Origin: Erodium maritimum
Lineage: Eukaryota > Streptophyta > Magnoliopsida > Geraniales > Geraniaceae
Length of the DNA: 64,000 nt
Reading direction: 5' to 3'
NCBI GenBank assembly: GCA_963921825.1
Contig: OY997592.1
Span: 60,346,336 to 60,410,335 of the forward strand
Each line of letters opens with the position of its first letter. Positions within the stretch are counted from its first letter, which is position 1. The notes below the pieces were generated by a model. The model ran no database searches, was not told where the DNA came from, and saw only the letters and a list, made by a program, of their open reading frames with translations. A program made the translations under genes and the position numbers. Shown in pieces: positions 10,341-22,916 of the stretch.

Positions 10341-13300
10341 AATCAATCACACAAGGGATTCATACCCGTAATTACACTTACCATCATACTTACCAACTAC
10401 GTTCCATCGGTCTATCACTCACCCGACCATACCGTTTAGCACAACCAATTACACTCAATCATCCATCCATTCATTCATTAAGTAAATCATACACTCATCC
10501 AAGCATACAATTACTCTAGTTTCATTAGACCTTTAATTCATCGTAAAACTAAGCAAACAATGCATGCGAGGCAACCACAACCAATCCTATGGCTCGTCTC
10601 GGCCTTTCTACCAGTAAAGCAATTTCCCAAGTATTGAAAGCGAGTTAAACTAGTTGTTCACATCCTATGCATGCATACTAGACATGTCCGGTTATCAATA
10701 ATTGAAAGACGGTTATTCTAGTTATTCGCATCCTACATGCATCTCTAGGACCTTTCCGATTTTATTAACCTAATAGACATACTCAAATATTAAATTGCAC
10801 GACGAGTTTAGTACTTTCCCTACCTTGTGGTCTTCTTCTAGTAAACTTCTCGCTGCTGACGACCGGGCCAACTCCGTCTTCTCGGGCGAAGTCTCAATTC
10901 TCAAGCGAAGTCCAGTCTGGGTTTGACAAATAAAATGTCCAATCAATACCGGTAATTGTCCAAAGGTCCTGATTTGTCCAAATTTGTCCTTTAATTGTCC
11001 AAATAATTAATTAACCTGATTTTTAAAAATAATTTTCTTTAGAACCGGGTAGACCCGTAACCGACCCGGGCCCGACCCCTAGACCCGGTCTAGACCCGGC
11101 TCGAGCCCGAGTCCAGAATCCGTCCAGACCTGGGCCTGGCCCAAGGTCCGTCTGAAGCTGGCCCGAGTCGCTCGTCCTGGCCCAGAACCTTCCATCCCAA
11201 GACACAGCCTGGCCCAAGTCCTGCTCAGGCTCGAGGCCGAGCCAACGATGGCTCCGGCGAGCCAGAGCGACTCCGGCCACCGCCTACGGCGTCAGAAGGG
11301 CTCGGCTGAATTCTCGACGGCGTCAGGAGCTCAGAGAAGCGAAGGGAGGTGGCTGGTGCGAATAACGGGGTTTCTCCGTCAAGATCTGACGGTGAGAAGC
11401 GTAGCCGGTGCGAGAGCCTCAGATCTGGACTCGAAGGGTTCCGGCGAACCTCTCCCATCCGAGCTCGGCCGACAAAAACTCGCGAGCGAGCGGTTTTCTG
11501 GGGAAAGGTTGGACGGGGAAGTAGAAATGAGGTCGAAGGGAGCCTCACCGTGTTGGATCTGGTCCGTTTGAGGACGTGGTGAGCTCGGTTGCACGGCGGC
11601 GAAGGGTCGTGCTCTGGGTTCGATGAGGAAGACGAAGAGATGGGGGTTTTGGGTTGGGTTTTGTCACGGGTGGAGAAGAAAGACGGAGAAGAAGGGCTGG
11701 AGATGGTGGGTGGTCGGAGAACGAGAGAACACGACGACGACGATCTCTGGTTCTGCGAATTCGAGAGAGAAAGGGCGTGGAGAAGGAGATGTATCGAAAC
11801 GAGTGCGCGCAACTGAGAGAAACGAAGCGGCACTGCGTTTTTACGCGTAGGGTTTGGATCCGTTTGGGTTGGGCTGGTTTTCGCGCGAGTATGGCCCAAT
11901 TCGTGTATGACCAGCCCAATTCAGCCGAGATTCCCTCTTCTTCTCTTTTTTTTTTGATTTTTCTTCTCCAATTTTTTTCTTGTTGCAAAAAATTACTCCA
12001 ATGGTTCAAATTTCAAAGTACTACCCTTTTCGAGACGAGTGGGGTTTTACAGTCTACCCCCCTTAAAAAAGAATTTCGTCCTCGAAATTTAAAGCGAATG
12101 CACTCCAAATGACTCCATCTCAAGGATCACCCAACCAAAACTCACAAGTGAGGGATCCGCGGTGTCCTTCTGAAGTTGGGGACGTGGAAGACGATAGATA
12201 ACAACCCTAATTCTACCCAAAACCTCGAAAGGTCCAATAAGCTGCGGGGTCAACTTGCCTCCGTCACGGTTGAACCGTATTAGTCACTTCTTTGGATTCA
12301 CCCTCAGAAATATCTTATCACCAATTGAAACTCAAGAGGCTTGCGCCTTTCATCTGTGTAACTCTTCTGTCGGCTTTGCACGGTCTTTAACCGTTTCCGA
12401 ATTTTCGCGACCTTCACTTAATCGTGCTTCACTAGATCACGCTCGTTACTCAAACGCCATACTTGGTGGTGAAAAACAGCCTCACTCAACCGTTCATAAT
12501 ATCAATGGGTAATAAGCCATGCCAAAACTCAAAGAATCACCGAGTAACCACAACGAGTCGATGAACACTCAATCACTCAAGCGTACCAGGTAGTGGTCTA
12601 GTCGTCCTATACCGGGATCCTGCATCGGTATAGATATCTTACCGTTACAGACAACATCGGTCTAGATACTCGGTACCAGAATTTTCCGTCGGCACAGTAT
12701 CCTACCGGGACGCTCTGCAAGTCGAACAGAGTCGGCACCACACACCAACGTTACTTCTCAATTTCCTCCTTAGCAACCGTTACAGGGACTAACCACAATA
12801 GAACTCAAACACTGCCTAGTCAAGACCAACCTCAAACAATTCTACAAGGAAGTGATACCCAAAATCAAACTTGGCGTTGACAAACAGTATCACTTAACAG
12901 TTCACAATTTCAACGTGAAATACATTAGATCAACAGTGGGAATCAATGAGTACACACAACAAGTCGATTAGCCCTCAGACACTGAGGAATAACAGATAAC
13001 GATCTTGGTAACCTATACCGAATCCAGCGTCGGTGTAAATAGCGGGCCGTCACAAACAACCTCGATGTAGATACCTCATACCGGAATCCTCAACGGTATA
13101 GGTATCACATCGGAACAATCGATATCGGTCTAGACGTGCCATCCGAAATTACCCGTCGGTATGGGTGTCTTACCGGAATACTCCAAAAATCGGCAAAGAC
13201 GGAGCCATCCGCAGATGTAACTCCTCAGTTTCTCTTTAGTAACCGTCACACGAATAGTTCACACTGGAACGCCCATAAGGTCATGTCACGACCTAACACA

Positions 13301-14854
13301 CACGAGACAAGCAAGTAACACACAAATGCAATCATCAAGTCAAAGGTTCTCATAACCACTGCAGGGTTTGGAACAACCGCTCGTTTCATCATCTCTCGTG
13401 GAAAGGTAGGCGTACCTCAATCAAGGAAATAATACAATGTACCGACGCCTAGTCGGAAGGCGGCACGCCTCGAAACACAAAAATCAAAAGCTCATGCTAC
13501 ACCAAACATGAAACACTTGCCCAACATAGCAACACGTCACACCGGGTAAATCTTATTGAGATTCTCAACCTGACTGAGGTACACCTTGGTACTCGGTTCT
13601 CGTTTTCCGTGTTCTTATTCGATGGGAAAGTTGTCTGATGAACTCCCGATGTTATCCGCCTGTTCTGTCTGGCTCGTGCACTGGCGGCAAACTGATTAGT
13701 CCCTCCGGGAAGAACGTAGGGAATACATTCTAATCTAATCTTTCACGTACGACACACACTCGTGCAACTTTTTCTCTTGTTAACCGGAATGTCGAGACAA
13801 AATTGTCTCAAAGGTTCGAATCTTATGACCTAAATCTTCTAGCGGGGGGAGAAGAAGCTGGAGATTACGACTCCTGTGGGTTATGGGCCCACCACGCTTC
13901 CGCTGCACTACTCTGATCTTATCGTCGTTCGGTCATCTCCGATGACCGGTCGGACCGTTTTCTGGTCAAGGCTGCAGCCTTTCACTGCTCGGGCATTCGC
14001 TGCTGATAGCATTCGATGAACGCCTGTTGTTTCACCAATCGGTTCTTAAAACTCGATCCGCACTCTCGAAGAAGGACAGAACTTCCCGTACTACTAGGTC
14101 TGTTACTCCTCTTTCAAACTCAAACTAACACTAGTTGGTACTACCACACCTCTAGTCGGTGTGTTAAGAGACGGGTGGGATCACTAGATTTTAACTCGTT
14201 CCATCATAAAGTAATCACGAAACAATACAACCAAGTGTAATACTCGAGTGTCAGCAGACACGGAATCCAAAATGTAAGTCGTAAACAAGTACTTCAAGCG
14301 ATCTCAAGATCGGAATCAAGTCCCCCAGCTCGGGGCCCGGTAATCACGTACACTCGGCCCTGCCGTATCGGAGGTCCTCCTCTCGGTGGTGGTGAAAGAA
14401 CCTGCTGCTGTGGGACCCTCGACTGATTTCTCTGTGCTGGTACCCCCGCCGCCTGACGTGGAACTCTCGGAGGCTGTGTCTGCCGTGGTCGGCCAGGAGG
14501 TACCTGGCGAGACTGCGCCTGCTGACGTCTCGGCGAGGGCGCTCCTCTAACTAGATCAGGGCATGCAAAGGAGAGGTGCCCCTACCGTCCGCACTGATAG
14601 TACACCCTCTCATCCACACGCTGCCTCTCCCCGGTCCTCTGCTGGCGGTCGATCTGACGATCTGCAGATTCGCTGCCTCTTGGGAAGTCTCGGGCCAAGT
14701 GGCCCTACTGTCTGCATAGATGACACAGCTGTGCTACCGGGGCAGGTCCAACTGATGCCACTGCTCCTCCCCGACGCATGCCACCCTGCTGAAATTGTGG
14801 CTGAATAGACCCAGAGACCCTCTGACTCCTCGTATCACGACACTCGGTCGGTCT

Positions 14855-15427
14855 CTAGAACCCACTCGGCCTCGGCCGGACATCCCGCGCTCTAGCGGTC
14901 TCTCGGAAATGCCTCTCTACTGCTAAGGCATAATCCACCAGTGTAGAGTACACCTCAGTCCTAAGAGAAATAACTCGATCTGCAATCGATGGAATGAGCC
15001 CTCTCTCGAATCGTCTGCAACGACTCTCCTCAGTCTGCACCACCTCAGGTGCGAAGCGGGACAAGGATAAGAACCTCGCCGCATACTCAGAGACGATCAT
15101 GCCTCTCTGCCGTAGCTCCAGGAACTGCTGGTGCCTATCATCTCGAAAAGATCGAGGAAAGTACTGCTCCAGGAACAGTCTACTGAAAAGCTGAAAGTCA
15201 TCCCCAACTCTAGTCTGAACAGACTGCCACAAATAATATGCCTCACCCTCGAGCTGGAAGGTGGAGAAAGAGACTCTCAGTCGTCCCTCAGAAACTCCTG
15301 AAGTGTCGAGGTTGCGGGTAATCCGCTCCAACCATATGACAGCTACCTCGGAGTCTGAACCTCCGGAAAAGATAGGTGTACCCAATCTACGAAAATCCCT
15401 GAGAGCCTGGGCAGTGTGGCTGTCCAT
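14855..15427 (-). mobile_element. Ty3 gag (capsid) fragment
   Basis: An uninterrupted minus-strand stretch of 190 residues matches the plant Ty3 gag (PF03732-type) pattern. It contains FRRLGTPIFSGGSDSEVA, then the capsid signature FQLEGEAYYLW, then FLEQYFPRSFRDDRHQQFLE and VSEYAARFLSLSRFAPEVV. These are the classic major-homology-like blocks of chromovirus gag. It is one part of the broken element around it, not a host gene. Confidence 0.82.
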
Positions 15428-15597
15428 CTAGTCTGGTCTCTCGGTAGTGACTGCATCGGCAGTGGGCACAGACTCTGATGCCGGTACAACAGTCTCCTAC
15501 TGAGTACCGAGCGCTGCTAGTACTGCACGGACCACCTCATCAATAGGGGCCGACAGAGTCGGCTCTACGACTGGAGAAACTCTAGGTGCATAAAACT

Positions 15598-17340
15598 TGA
15601 CGCCATGCGGGTTTTAATCGCAAACTTGAGCACGGCAAGTGCACCGGCCGTCAAGTAGTAATCGGATTTGAAGTCCGGAATATCGAGCCCAAAGGAGAAA
15701 TAGACAATCACTTACTATTCAAAGCTTGTAGCTAAACTGTTTCGGTAAAAATCGAGTTTTTAAGTTTGAAAAATAAACCTATAACGACTAAAAAGAAAAT
15801 ACAGAATTTAACAGAGAGTTTTCTTATCTTAAATCAAGTGAAGAGAGATCAAGGGCATGAGTTCATCGAGTTCATTCCATAAAATTGAACACATTCGATT
15901 GTAGCGATGTTGATTTATTTTAGAGGCAACGAATTGTCTCGACTCTAGTCCTAACTTCTTTCGAACGATTCGGACCCTAATGGAATCTAACCACCGAGTT
16001 CTTTCGAACCTCGATGTAGGAAGACCCAAAGCGTTAAGCTCTATGACAACTTCTAACTTTCGACCAAACAAGTCTATGGCTATTGCAACTGTATTAACCC
16101 CGCTAGTTCTAGCTAGGATTTAAATCCAACCTATGATCGATTTTTGACTTAATTAAAATCCTCCTCTTTCGAGCGACGAATCCTAATTCGAAACAATTAC
16201 CAAGCCTACACGGGAGGTAAAGCATTAAGCACAAATCAATCATAGACACTAATACAAATCATCAATCACCACAATCGAAGCATTCAAAATATGGAAATCC
16301 CTACTCTAATCCCCCATAGCCCTAGAAATTGGGGGTTTAGGTGTTCATGGTGAGAAAATACAAGGATGAAAAGAAACAAACAAATAAACTCATAATCAAG
16401 ATGAAAATTGAGATACAATCACCGAATTAGTTGTCCAAAGCTTGTTCTTTCTCTCCTCCTCCTAGCCTTGATGCTCTTGAAAAATCTCCAAATGATTTGA
16501 AGCTTCTCTCTCAAAATCCCCCACCACAAGAATTAAATTTAAGCTCTCAAAATAATTATCTAATCCCCAATATTTTGATCCTCAATCAACAAAGCTCAAG
16601 ATAATACACTCACAATTTAATTCTATATAAAAAAAAAAAAGCTGTACAGGAAATGGTGTCTCTGGTTCTTCGTGTGCTCTCTGTAAAAAAATGGAGAAGA
16701 AAACTCCTCCTTTTGGTGTGCGGCTGAGCATAAATGAAGAGGGGTAGGGTTAGAAGTGAGTGGACACGCGTCGGGAGAGAAGTGGAAGCCGGCTGGGCTA
16801 GTGTCGGCAGCTGGGGGCGGACAGGTGGCGCGAGATGGGGGAATGGCGGCTGGAGCCGGGACGCGTGGCGAGCAGAGGAAGGCTGACGGCTGGGTCTGCC
16901 ACGTGTCGCACGCAAGGCGAGTGGCGGCAGAAGGGACGGACAGGTGGCGAGCTCTGGAGCTCTGGCGGCTGAATAGGCGGCGCCACGCGTCAACCTTTGA
17001 TGCGCTGCTTCGTTTTTTTGCTTCTTTTCCACTATTTTGCTCGCTCCGGCTTCGTTTGAACTCCGATCGATCTCGTTCTTGAACCAAAAAATTCCTCTTC
17101 TCGAGATCTACAAAACAAGACCAATCATGAATATATTTCGGAGCGAACAAAATCGACCCTTTGACAGTCCACAAGCACGAAAACACTCAAAATGCATCGG
17201 TTTCCCATCAAACACCGAACACACCAAGAAAAACAATTATTTATACTAAATCTAAATATATGATAGAAAAAAACGGGACCAAAAGCCTATATAATTCGAT
17301 GAAAAGTGGCCCTTTTATGTGTTAAAATGCACCTGCATCA
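15598..17340 (-). mobile_element. LTR (probably solo) inserted in Ty3 gag
   Basis: On the minus strand it runs from TGATGCAGGTGC at 17340 to CATGGCGTCA at 15598. It is clearly the same family as the solo LTR at 26123-27619: long shared phrases include GTGGTGATTGAT, CTTTGGGTCTTCCTACATC, AGATTCCATTAGGGT and GAAGTTAGGACTAG. A TATA-like GTATAAATAA lies near its start. The flanking pentamers do not match, so the site duplication is unproven. It interrupts the gag region of the surrounding Ty3 element and is therefore younger than it. Confidence 0.62.
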
Positions 17341-17560
17341 GTGACTCTAGCGGTCCACCCTCAAAACTCTGGTGCTCTGCGGAAGCAGCACCCTGGGCGC
17401 TCGCTGCCCCTGCCAGTCCAACAGCTGGTGTCTGGCTCTGCCCCATAGCTGGGCGGCTCCTAGTACCCCTCGGTATGTAAACATGAGACATCTCGTATAC
17501 TCGCTGCAATTATAACGTATGCGTTCATAATTCAGTTTACCACCAGTGGTTCGATTTAAC

Positions 17561-19211
17561 ATATATGGACGTTCTCATGCATCTAGAAGGGATCCTACTT
17601 GGATCGATAGTACGTAGTATAGTCATATATAATACTTATATAGACAAAGAAGTCCGCACCTCGGTGCGTCTCACAACATCAAGCAAGTGATTCAATCAAC
17701 TCCCACAGGAGGTACAGTCAAACAATCACGCAATCAATATACTGGACCGAAGCACGTCTCGGTCGGGTATCTTCCCATCACATGGGGTTCAAATCATAAC
17801 TCAACAGTTTCCCAGATCATATCCTTAATTCCTTCCTCGTAAGCCTCAACTCTTTACTTAGTTCTCAACACCATACTTTCTCTTATAACATTCATGTCGA
17901 TCTCGCGTCGTTACAACTCGATTCAGGCGTCCCCGAATCTCGTTAAAACCACTTGACATCCCTCTATCACGCTCGACTACAGTAGCGCCCCTGAGTCAGC
18001 CCGTGATAGTGCAAAAACTTCAGTTTCTACCGAAAATTCGGCATGACCTGTTTGTATTTTCCTCTAACTACCCGCTTAAGCGGGACATTTAGATAATAAC
18101 ATGTACACATAATCCTACCCATATGGTACACACAAAACATCTCAAGCACACAACATCTTGAACACCATAAGTACCCACGCGGGTCTTAATAAATATCTCA
18201 TTACCACCCGGTCCATTTAACCCTTCAGGTATTACTTATTAATTAACGGCCGACCTAAGCGGCAATTTCCTCAACAATTATTTCACCAACATGTCATAAT
18301 CAACCCGATCTTCGCTCGTTCATTCGATCTCAACCCGATCTTAATCTCAACCTCAATCTCTATCTCAACTTATTCTCCATTTCCAACTCAATTCCAGATT
18401 TAAGTTAAGCCTCAGCTTCAAACTCAATGTCAATTTCAAATTCAATATCTATTTCAACTTTAATTCTTAAATAACGATCAACACTTAAACAAGTCAACAA
18501 TTCAAGAAGTCAACACTTCAATAAATCAACACTTCAATAAGCCAATCACTCCAGAATACGCAGCATCAGAATAATACAGTAAAGTATGGTGCCAGAACAT
18601 CATCAGCTCAGTCTTCCCGTATCACGAAGCATAGGGGTGGAACCAGTCCCGTATCACAAAGCATAGGGGTGGAACCAGTCTTTCTGGATCACGAAGCCTA
18701 GGATAAGACAATAATATCACGTAGCATAGGGATGAAACCAGTCTTTCCGGGTCACGGAGCATCGGATAAGACGGTAATGCACTATCCCGGAATATCTCTC
18801 GGTCTAGGTTCCCCAGGTCACGAAGCATTGGGATAGTTTTAACAATATAAACACAACAAACCATCACACCCGTTCGGTGAATAACCAACAAGGGCAATCA
18901 ATTTCCGACAGGGCACAACACACAACTCATACAACCCATCGAGCTTAAGCATCGCTTGTTAAATCCATCCCGATCTCAACCGTTCGGCTTCACCGATCAC
19001 TGTAATTTACAGTCAGTAGGGCAAGGATACCAATCAAACAATGCAACCATCGTAATATAAAAGATTCAAACTTAAACACTCATTGAAACAATCAAGACTC
19101 GTGTCGTTCCAACTCTACGCATCAAATGTTTCCAACTTGCGTCACTGAGTACCAAGACTTAGACCACCAAACTCTACCCACCTAATTGACGTCGATCCGA
19201 ATTTTTGAAAA
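17561..19211. repeat. Repeat-derived stretch without a gene
   Basis: No gene is seen. At about 18598-18830, phrases such as TCACGAAGCATAGGGGTGGA repeat several times in imperfect tandem units. The composition is like the large Ty3 LTRs on either side, and this may be a decayed 5' LTR or leader of the element at 12052-17560. No terminal TG..CA pair or primer-binding site was found to prove that. Confidence 0.4.
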
Positions 19212-19496
19212 TGTCAAGCCCCAATTTCAATGAAACCGAACTAGGTACGCGAACATTTAAAACAATAAAACATTTTGAAGCCTTTTACATAAATCACTTT
19301 AAAATCGCCATTTATTCATCAAAAATAATCATTTAAACATTTACAACTTAAAGGTACGTCCCAACAAATGAACAAAAAGCAAGGTATACATCGCTAGACT
19401 CAAAGTAAACCCAGAATCCCGCTCCTAGCTCTTCAAGCTTCAGAAGCTCACCTAGTCCAACCTGCGACCGGTACCTGTAGGAAAAGCAGCTAGGGG

Positions 19497-19510
19497 TGAG
19501 CGTTCGCTCA
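19497..19510 (-). other. Conserved LTR palindrome (copy 2)
   Basis: TGAGCGTTCGCTCA, read TGAGCGAACGCTCA in LTR orientation, lies 285 nt from the LTR 3' end. It is the same motif as at 9329, 33742 and 39978. Confidence 0.7.
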
Positions 19511-19734
19511 CCACCACGGATAACATACTGACTACGACATACTTAGCAGACAATGCCGGTAACACCAACAACCAACTCAACACCGGGGATCACTGTCCCC
19601 AAACTCATGTAACCCGACTGACACCCACACACTGATACTTTCCTCAACCGACTCACCACTCGGACTTGTAATGTAGACCTGACACAACGATTGACGACCT
19701 CCTCCAAAGACACGACAGACAACCACGCAACACC

Positions 19735-19810
19735 CAAGATCACAAAGGATCGCACACCAAACAAGATCACAAAGGATCGCATACCAGACAAGATCACAAA
19801 GGATCGCATT
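19735..19810. repeat. Short 29-bp tandem repeat in LTR
   Basis: AGATCACAAAGGATCGCA recurs three times at about 29-bp spacing inside the LTR at 19212-22441. It is non-coding. Confidence 0.75.
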
Positions 19811-20170
19811 CCTGTCAGCTGCTCAGTGCCGGTTACTAACCGGCTGGGCTCGAGCCTGCCCCACGCGCTTTACCTATCACTGTCAGGCTCCAGGCGGTCG
19901 ACCTGTTGGCGATAAACCGAGCTACTTTTCTGATAGCTAGTCGGAAGGGGAGCTGCCCTCTCATCACCTAAAAACGCTCACAACCTGCCGAGACTCGAAC
20001 ACGGATCAGGCTAGCCAAAGAACGCTCGCAACTTACCGAGACTCAAACTCGTAAGCCAGCCAAATTTCCACACCACTTCCCGACACAAAGTCGGGTCACG
20101 AACCTCGGGCAAACACAATCACAATCACAAGCAAAGTTCAACAAACAGCAACAACACAGGTTCAACACTC

Positions 20171-20640
20171 CACAGGCACTCATGGCCACCCAAGACACAC
20201 CAACCGTAAAACACGGGCTCAACAACCCCACGGGCACTCACGGCCTCCCAAGACACACCAACAGTAACTCACGGGCTCAACAACCCCACGGGCACTCACG
20301 ACCTCCCAAGACACCCAACAGTAACTCACGGGCTCAACAACCCCACGGGCACTCACGGCCTCCCAAGACATACCAACAGTAACTCACGGGCTCAACAACC
20401 CCACGGGCACTCACGGCCTCCCAAGACACACAAACAGTAAACGGGTTCAACAACCCCACAGGCACTCATGGCCACCCAACACACAGCAACAGTAAAGACA
20501 CGGGTTCAACAACCCCACGGGCACTCATGGCCACCCAAGACACACTAACAGTAAAGACACGGGTTCAACAACCCCACGGGCACTCATGGCCACCCAAGAC
20601 ACAACAGTAAAGTACGGGCTCTCATGGCCACCCAAGACAC
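20171..20640. repeat. 58-bp tandem array in LTR, about 8 units
   Basis: GGCACTCA-(C/T)GGCC phrases recur near 20171, 20233, 20291, 20348, 20406, 20461, 20520 and 20579, spacing 55-59 bp. Each is followed by CCCAAGACAC and an ACGGG..CAACAACCCCAC stretch. Unit-to-unit identity is high, so amplification is recent relative to the LTR. Confidence 0.85.
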
Positions 20641-20654
20641 AAATTACACAAACA

Positions 20655-20830
20655 ACCTCCGGGCATAACCAATGCCTCCAGCAGTCCTAATATCAACAGT
20701 TTCACAATCAACCTCCGGGCATGGTCATATGCCTCCAGTACTCCTAATATCGATGAATTCACAATCAACCTCCGGGCATGGTCATATGCCTCCAGTAATT
20801 CTAACGTCGATAAGTTCTCTGCTCCTACGA
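20655..20830. repeat. Second tandem array in LTR, three ~58-bp units
   Basis: AACCTCCGGGCATGGTCAT and a following GCCTCCAGTA..TAAT phrase recur three times directly after the previous array. The units are unrelated in sequence to the first array. Confidence 0.75.
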
Positions 20831-22441
20831 CACTACTAAGTGTCACATTCATTTCCAATCTTTGATAACCCACTTAACCCACGACACCCCAAGTATCACA
20901 TGCATTTCTAGTATTCGATAACCTACTTAACCCACGACACCCAAGTGTCACATGCAATTTTACTGTTAACTTTCCCTAGTCAGGGCCGAGATCCGGCTAC
21001 TTTTCCCTACCTCGTATGCTTTCTCCAAAAGCGCACAATTAAGCTCCGGCGTGATTTCGGTCACTCGCCTAGCTTTCCCTTTCCTCTGTCCGCAGCACGA
21101 TCTAAAAGAACACAATTTTAAACGCTTTTCAGCTTGCAGGCATAAACTGAATTTTAATAAACCTGACGCCCAAAAGTAACCCCGACAATGTCGATCACTC
21201 CCAAACTTCCCAATTACTCGACATTGTCGATAATGGACCCGGAAAAGCCCGATTCGCCTGACATGGCGAATCTGCCCGGATTTTGGAAACGCCCTTCCGG
21301 GGCTCCAAAAATTCCCGTTTTCGTTTCTACGGTCTTAGAATAAATCAAGGGTTCCTAGGCACTCGACGGAATCGAATTCCGACTTCTGAGTCATTTAATT
21401 AGCGTTTAAAGTTTCTTAACCCGTCAATTACAACTTTCACAATTTAATTCCAAATTTCGATCCGGTTGTAGATTAATGATTCGGGGAACGTCCTAAACCA
21501 CCCGAACACGAAAACCCGATACCCGGGCATGTGGGCCCCACACGGCCACAATGGAAAAATTCCCTTTTTGCCCCAAAACATTCCTAACGAACCCCAAACC
21601 TCAACCATTCATCTTTAAACCAATTCTAACCAAAACCCAACCATATTTGAATCGTTTAAACTCAAACCCTAAAATTTGAACTTAACAAAACGAAAATCGG
21701 TTAGGTGCTCACCGTAGAGAATGACGGAGTGAGCTTGAATCTTCTATCGTTGAGACGATCCAATGGCTAGATGAACGAGAACCGTCACAACTTCCCCAAC
21801 CTCTTCTCTTTTTCTCTCTTCCTTCTCTCTTCTTTTATCTCTCTAAAAACACCCCTTTTTCTCTTTTTTGATTGAAATGGCTGAAACTAACATTTTGGAT
21901 CCCTTTTGTTTTGTTTCAAAAATCAAATCTATTACTTAATTACAAAACTAATCCTAAAAGTAGTCTTCTCTTGTCTTGTCCAAACCTAACACCAACACTT
22001 GTTTGACAAGTGGCAAGATGGGTCCCACACCTTTTTGGAAAATATCTTCTAGATATTTTTCCAATCAGATTCGCGAAATTCGGACGTTTCGGGCTTCGAA
22101 CGGGCACTTTTTCCAAGAAACTACGAAACTTCACGGGCTACAAGGAAACGGCTCAACTAAGACCGCTGCGACGACGGCTAAGCTTTTTGGATCCAAAACG
22201 GTCCTCGAATGGACCAAAACGTCGCTCGGTTGACTTTTCCAGCGAAAAGTCAACATTTCCCAAATTGATCAGAAAGTTGCCATGAGTCCCCCGGAACTCA
22301 CTTTGGTCGATATCGGGGTCAACTTAAGTCCGGTATGTCCCTTGGGGTCAAATTTGGGTTCATTTAAGTGTCTGTCCAATTTTTTTAAATTTTCCTGTTT
22401 TTCGCAGATTTGACTAGCGTTGACCGGGAGTGGTTCTTACA

Positions 22442-22745
22442 ATCTACCGCCTTAAAGGAATTTCGTCCGCGAAATTTAAAACAGATGTACCTCAGGAGTC
22501 GAACAGGTCGGGGTACTTCGCGCGAACCTCGTCCTCGCGTTCCCAAGTCGACTCGGCCTTGTGGTGCCGCCACTGCACCCGTTCTAAACGGATAACCTTT
22601 CCGCGCAAGACCTGCTCCCATGGATCCATTCCCCAAATTGGTTTCTCCTTATACGGGACATCACCCGTTACCTCGACATCCGCCCACTCAATGACGTACT
22701 CAAGACCTCGAAATGCCCGATATATTAGGGTCTCGAGGTGATTAT
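22442..22745 (-). mobile_element. Chromovirus pol 3' end fragment
   Basis: Minus-strand reading gives the end of a chromovirus integrase/chromodomain region (VIRLERVQWRHHKAEST, then REDEVRAKYPDLFDS). It is followed by TTCGCGGACGAAATTCC and a polypurine tract abutting the LTR at 22441. Only the last few hundred bases of the internal region remain, so the element is broken. Confidence 0.65.
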
Positions 22746-22865
22746 GAACACATACCTTGTTTGACGATCTGATGAAATTAACCGAAACAAAAACATGTCA
22801 GAACATACATAGGAATGGGACTATGGATTAGATTAGATTAGAGAGATGAAGCCAATACACATACC

Positions 22866-22916
22866 CGATACATCGACATGCTCGTTACATGTTCCACTTC
22901 CACTTCCTCCGCCATA
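22866..22916 (-). CDS. Possible first coding exon of an unidentified host gene
   Basis: The minus strand reads ATG at 22916 and then MAEEVEVEHVTSMSMYR, after which comes a good donor, CGG|GTATGTG, just below 22866. The upstream side (22917-23040) is pyrimidine-rich and leader-like. About 120 nt downstream the Ty3 fragment at 22442-22745 begins, so any gene that continued here is interrupted or has its next exon beyond the elements. The peptide is too short to assign, and the case rests only on a start codon, an open frame and a donor consensus. It could be chance. Confidence 0.28.

Larger units (their letters stand above)
9022..12051 (-). mobile_element. Large LTR of a Ty3 chromovirus, minus orientation
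   Basis: On the minus strand the segment starts TGTAAAACCCC at 12051 and ends GATTTGGGGCCTGACA at 9022. It begins with TG and ends with CA, about 3.0 kb. Immediately beyond its start, on the internal side, is a polypurine tract after CGAGGACGAAATTC, the usual 3' end of plant chromovirus internal regions. It is therefore the 3' LTR of the element at 12052-17560. Inside are tandem arrays at 9825-10340, a GC-rich block at 11040-11830, and the palindrome at 9329-9342. Confidence 0.75.
12052..17560 (-). mobile_element. Internal region of a broken Ty3 chromovirus
   Basis: Minus-strand order from high to low coordinate is: a gag start near 17509, an LTR inserted at 15598-17340, a gag core at 14855-15427, two zinc-knuckle pieces near 14560-14800, and an integrase C-terminal piece (GDKIFLRVNPKK-like) near 12290. 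It closes with a polypurine tract beside the LTR at 9022-12051. Most of pol is not seen, and no 5' LTR or primer-binding site was recognised. The wording fits the Tekay-like chromovirus lineage. It is heavily broken (more than ten breaks) and non-autonomous. Confidence 0.62.
19212..22441 (-). mobile_element. Large Ty3 chromovirus LTR, minus orientation
   Basis: On the minus strand it starts TGTAAGAACCACTCCCGG at 22441 and ends AAATTGGGGCTTGACA at 19212, about 3.2 kb. The adjoining 22442-22745 is the 3' end of a chromovirus internal region with a polypurine tract, so this is a 3' LTR. It carries a 58-bp array at 20171-20640, further arrays at 20655-20830 and 19735-19810, and the palindrome at 19497-19510. 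It is related to, but clearly diverged from, the LTR at 9022-12051. Confidence 0.7.

Noticed and set aside
11225-11899. 224-codon open frame on the minus strand, one of the longest outside the known genes
   Set aside because: It lies wholly inside the Ty3 LTR (9022-12051), is low-complexity (S, P, R, T-rich), and several other frames on both strands are open over the same GC-rich block. It is best explained by composition.
16610-17186. Overlapping open frames of 140-187 codons on the minus strand
   Set aside because: They sit in the GC-rich block of the LTR at 15598-17340, with open frames on both strands and no domain or family similarity.
15587-17352. Heptamer ACTCTAG on both sides of the LTR as its target-site duplication
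   Set aside because: It is 7 bp rather than 5 and would place the ends away from the TG..CA boundaries defined by the sister LTR at 26123-27619. Probably coincidental.
20171-20640. Evenly spaced repeats resembling a CRISPR array
   Set aside because: The units are contiguous 55-59 bp tandem repeats with no unique spacers, inside a plant LTR. This is a satellite array.
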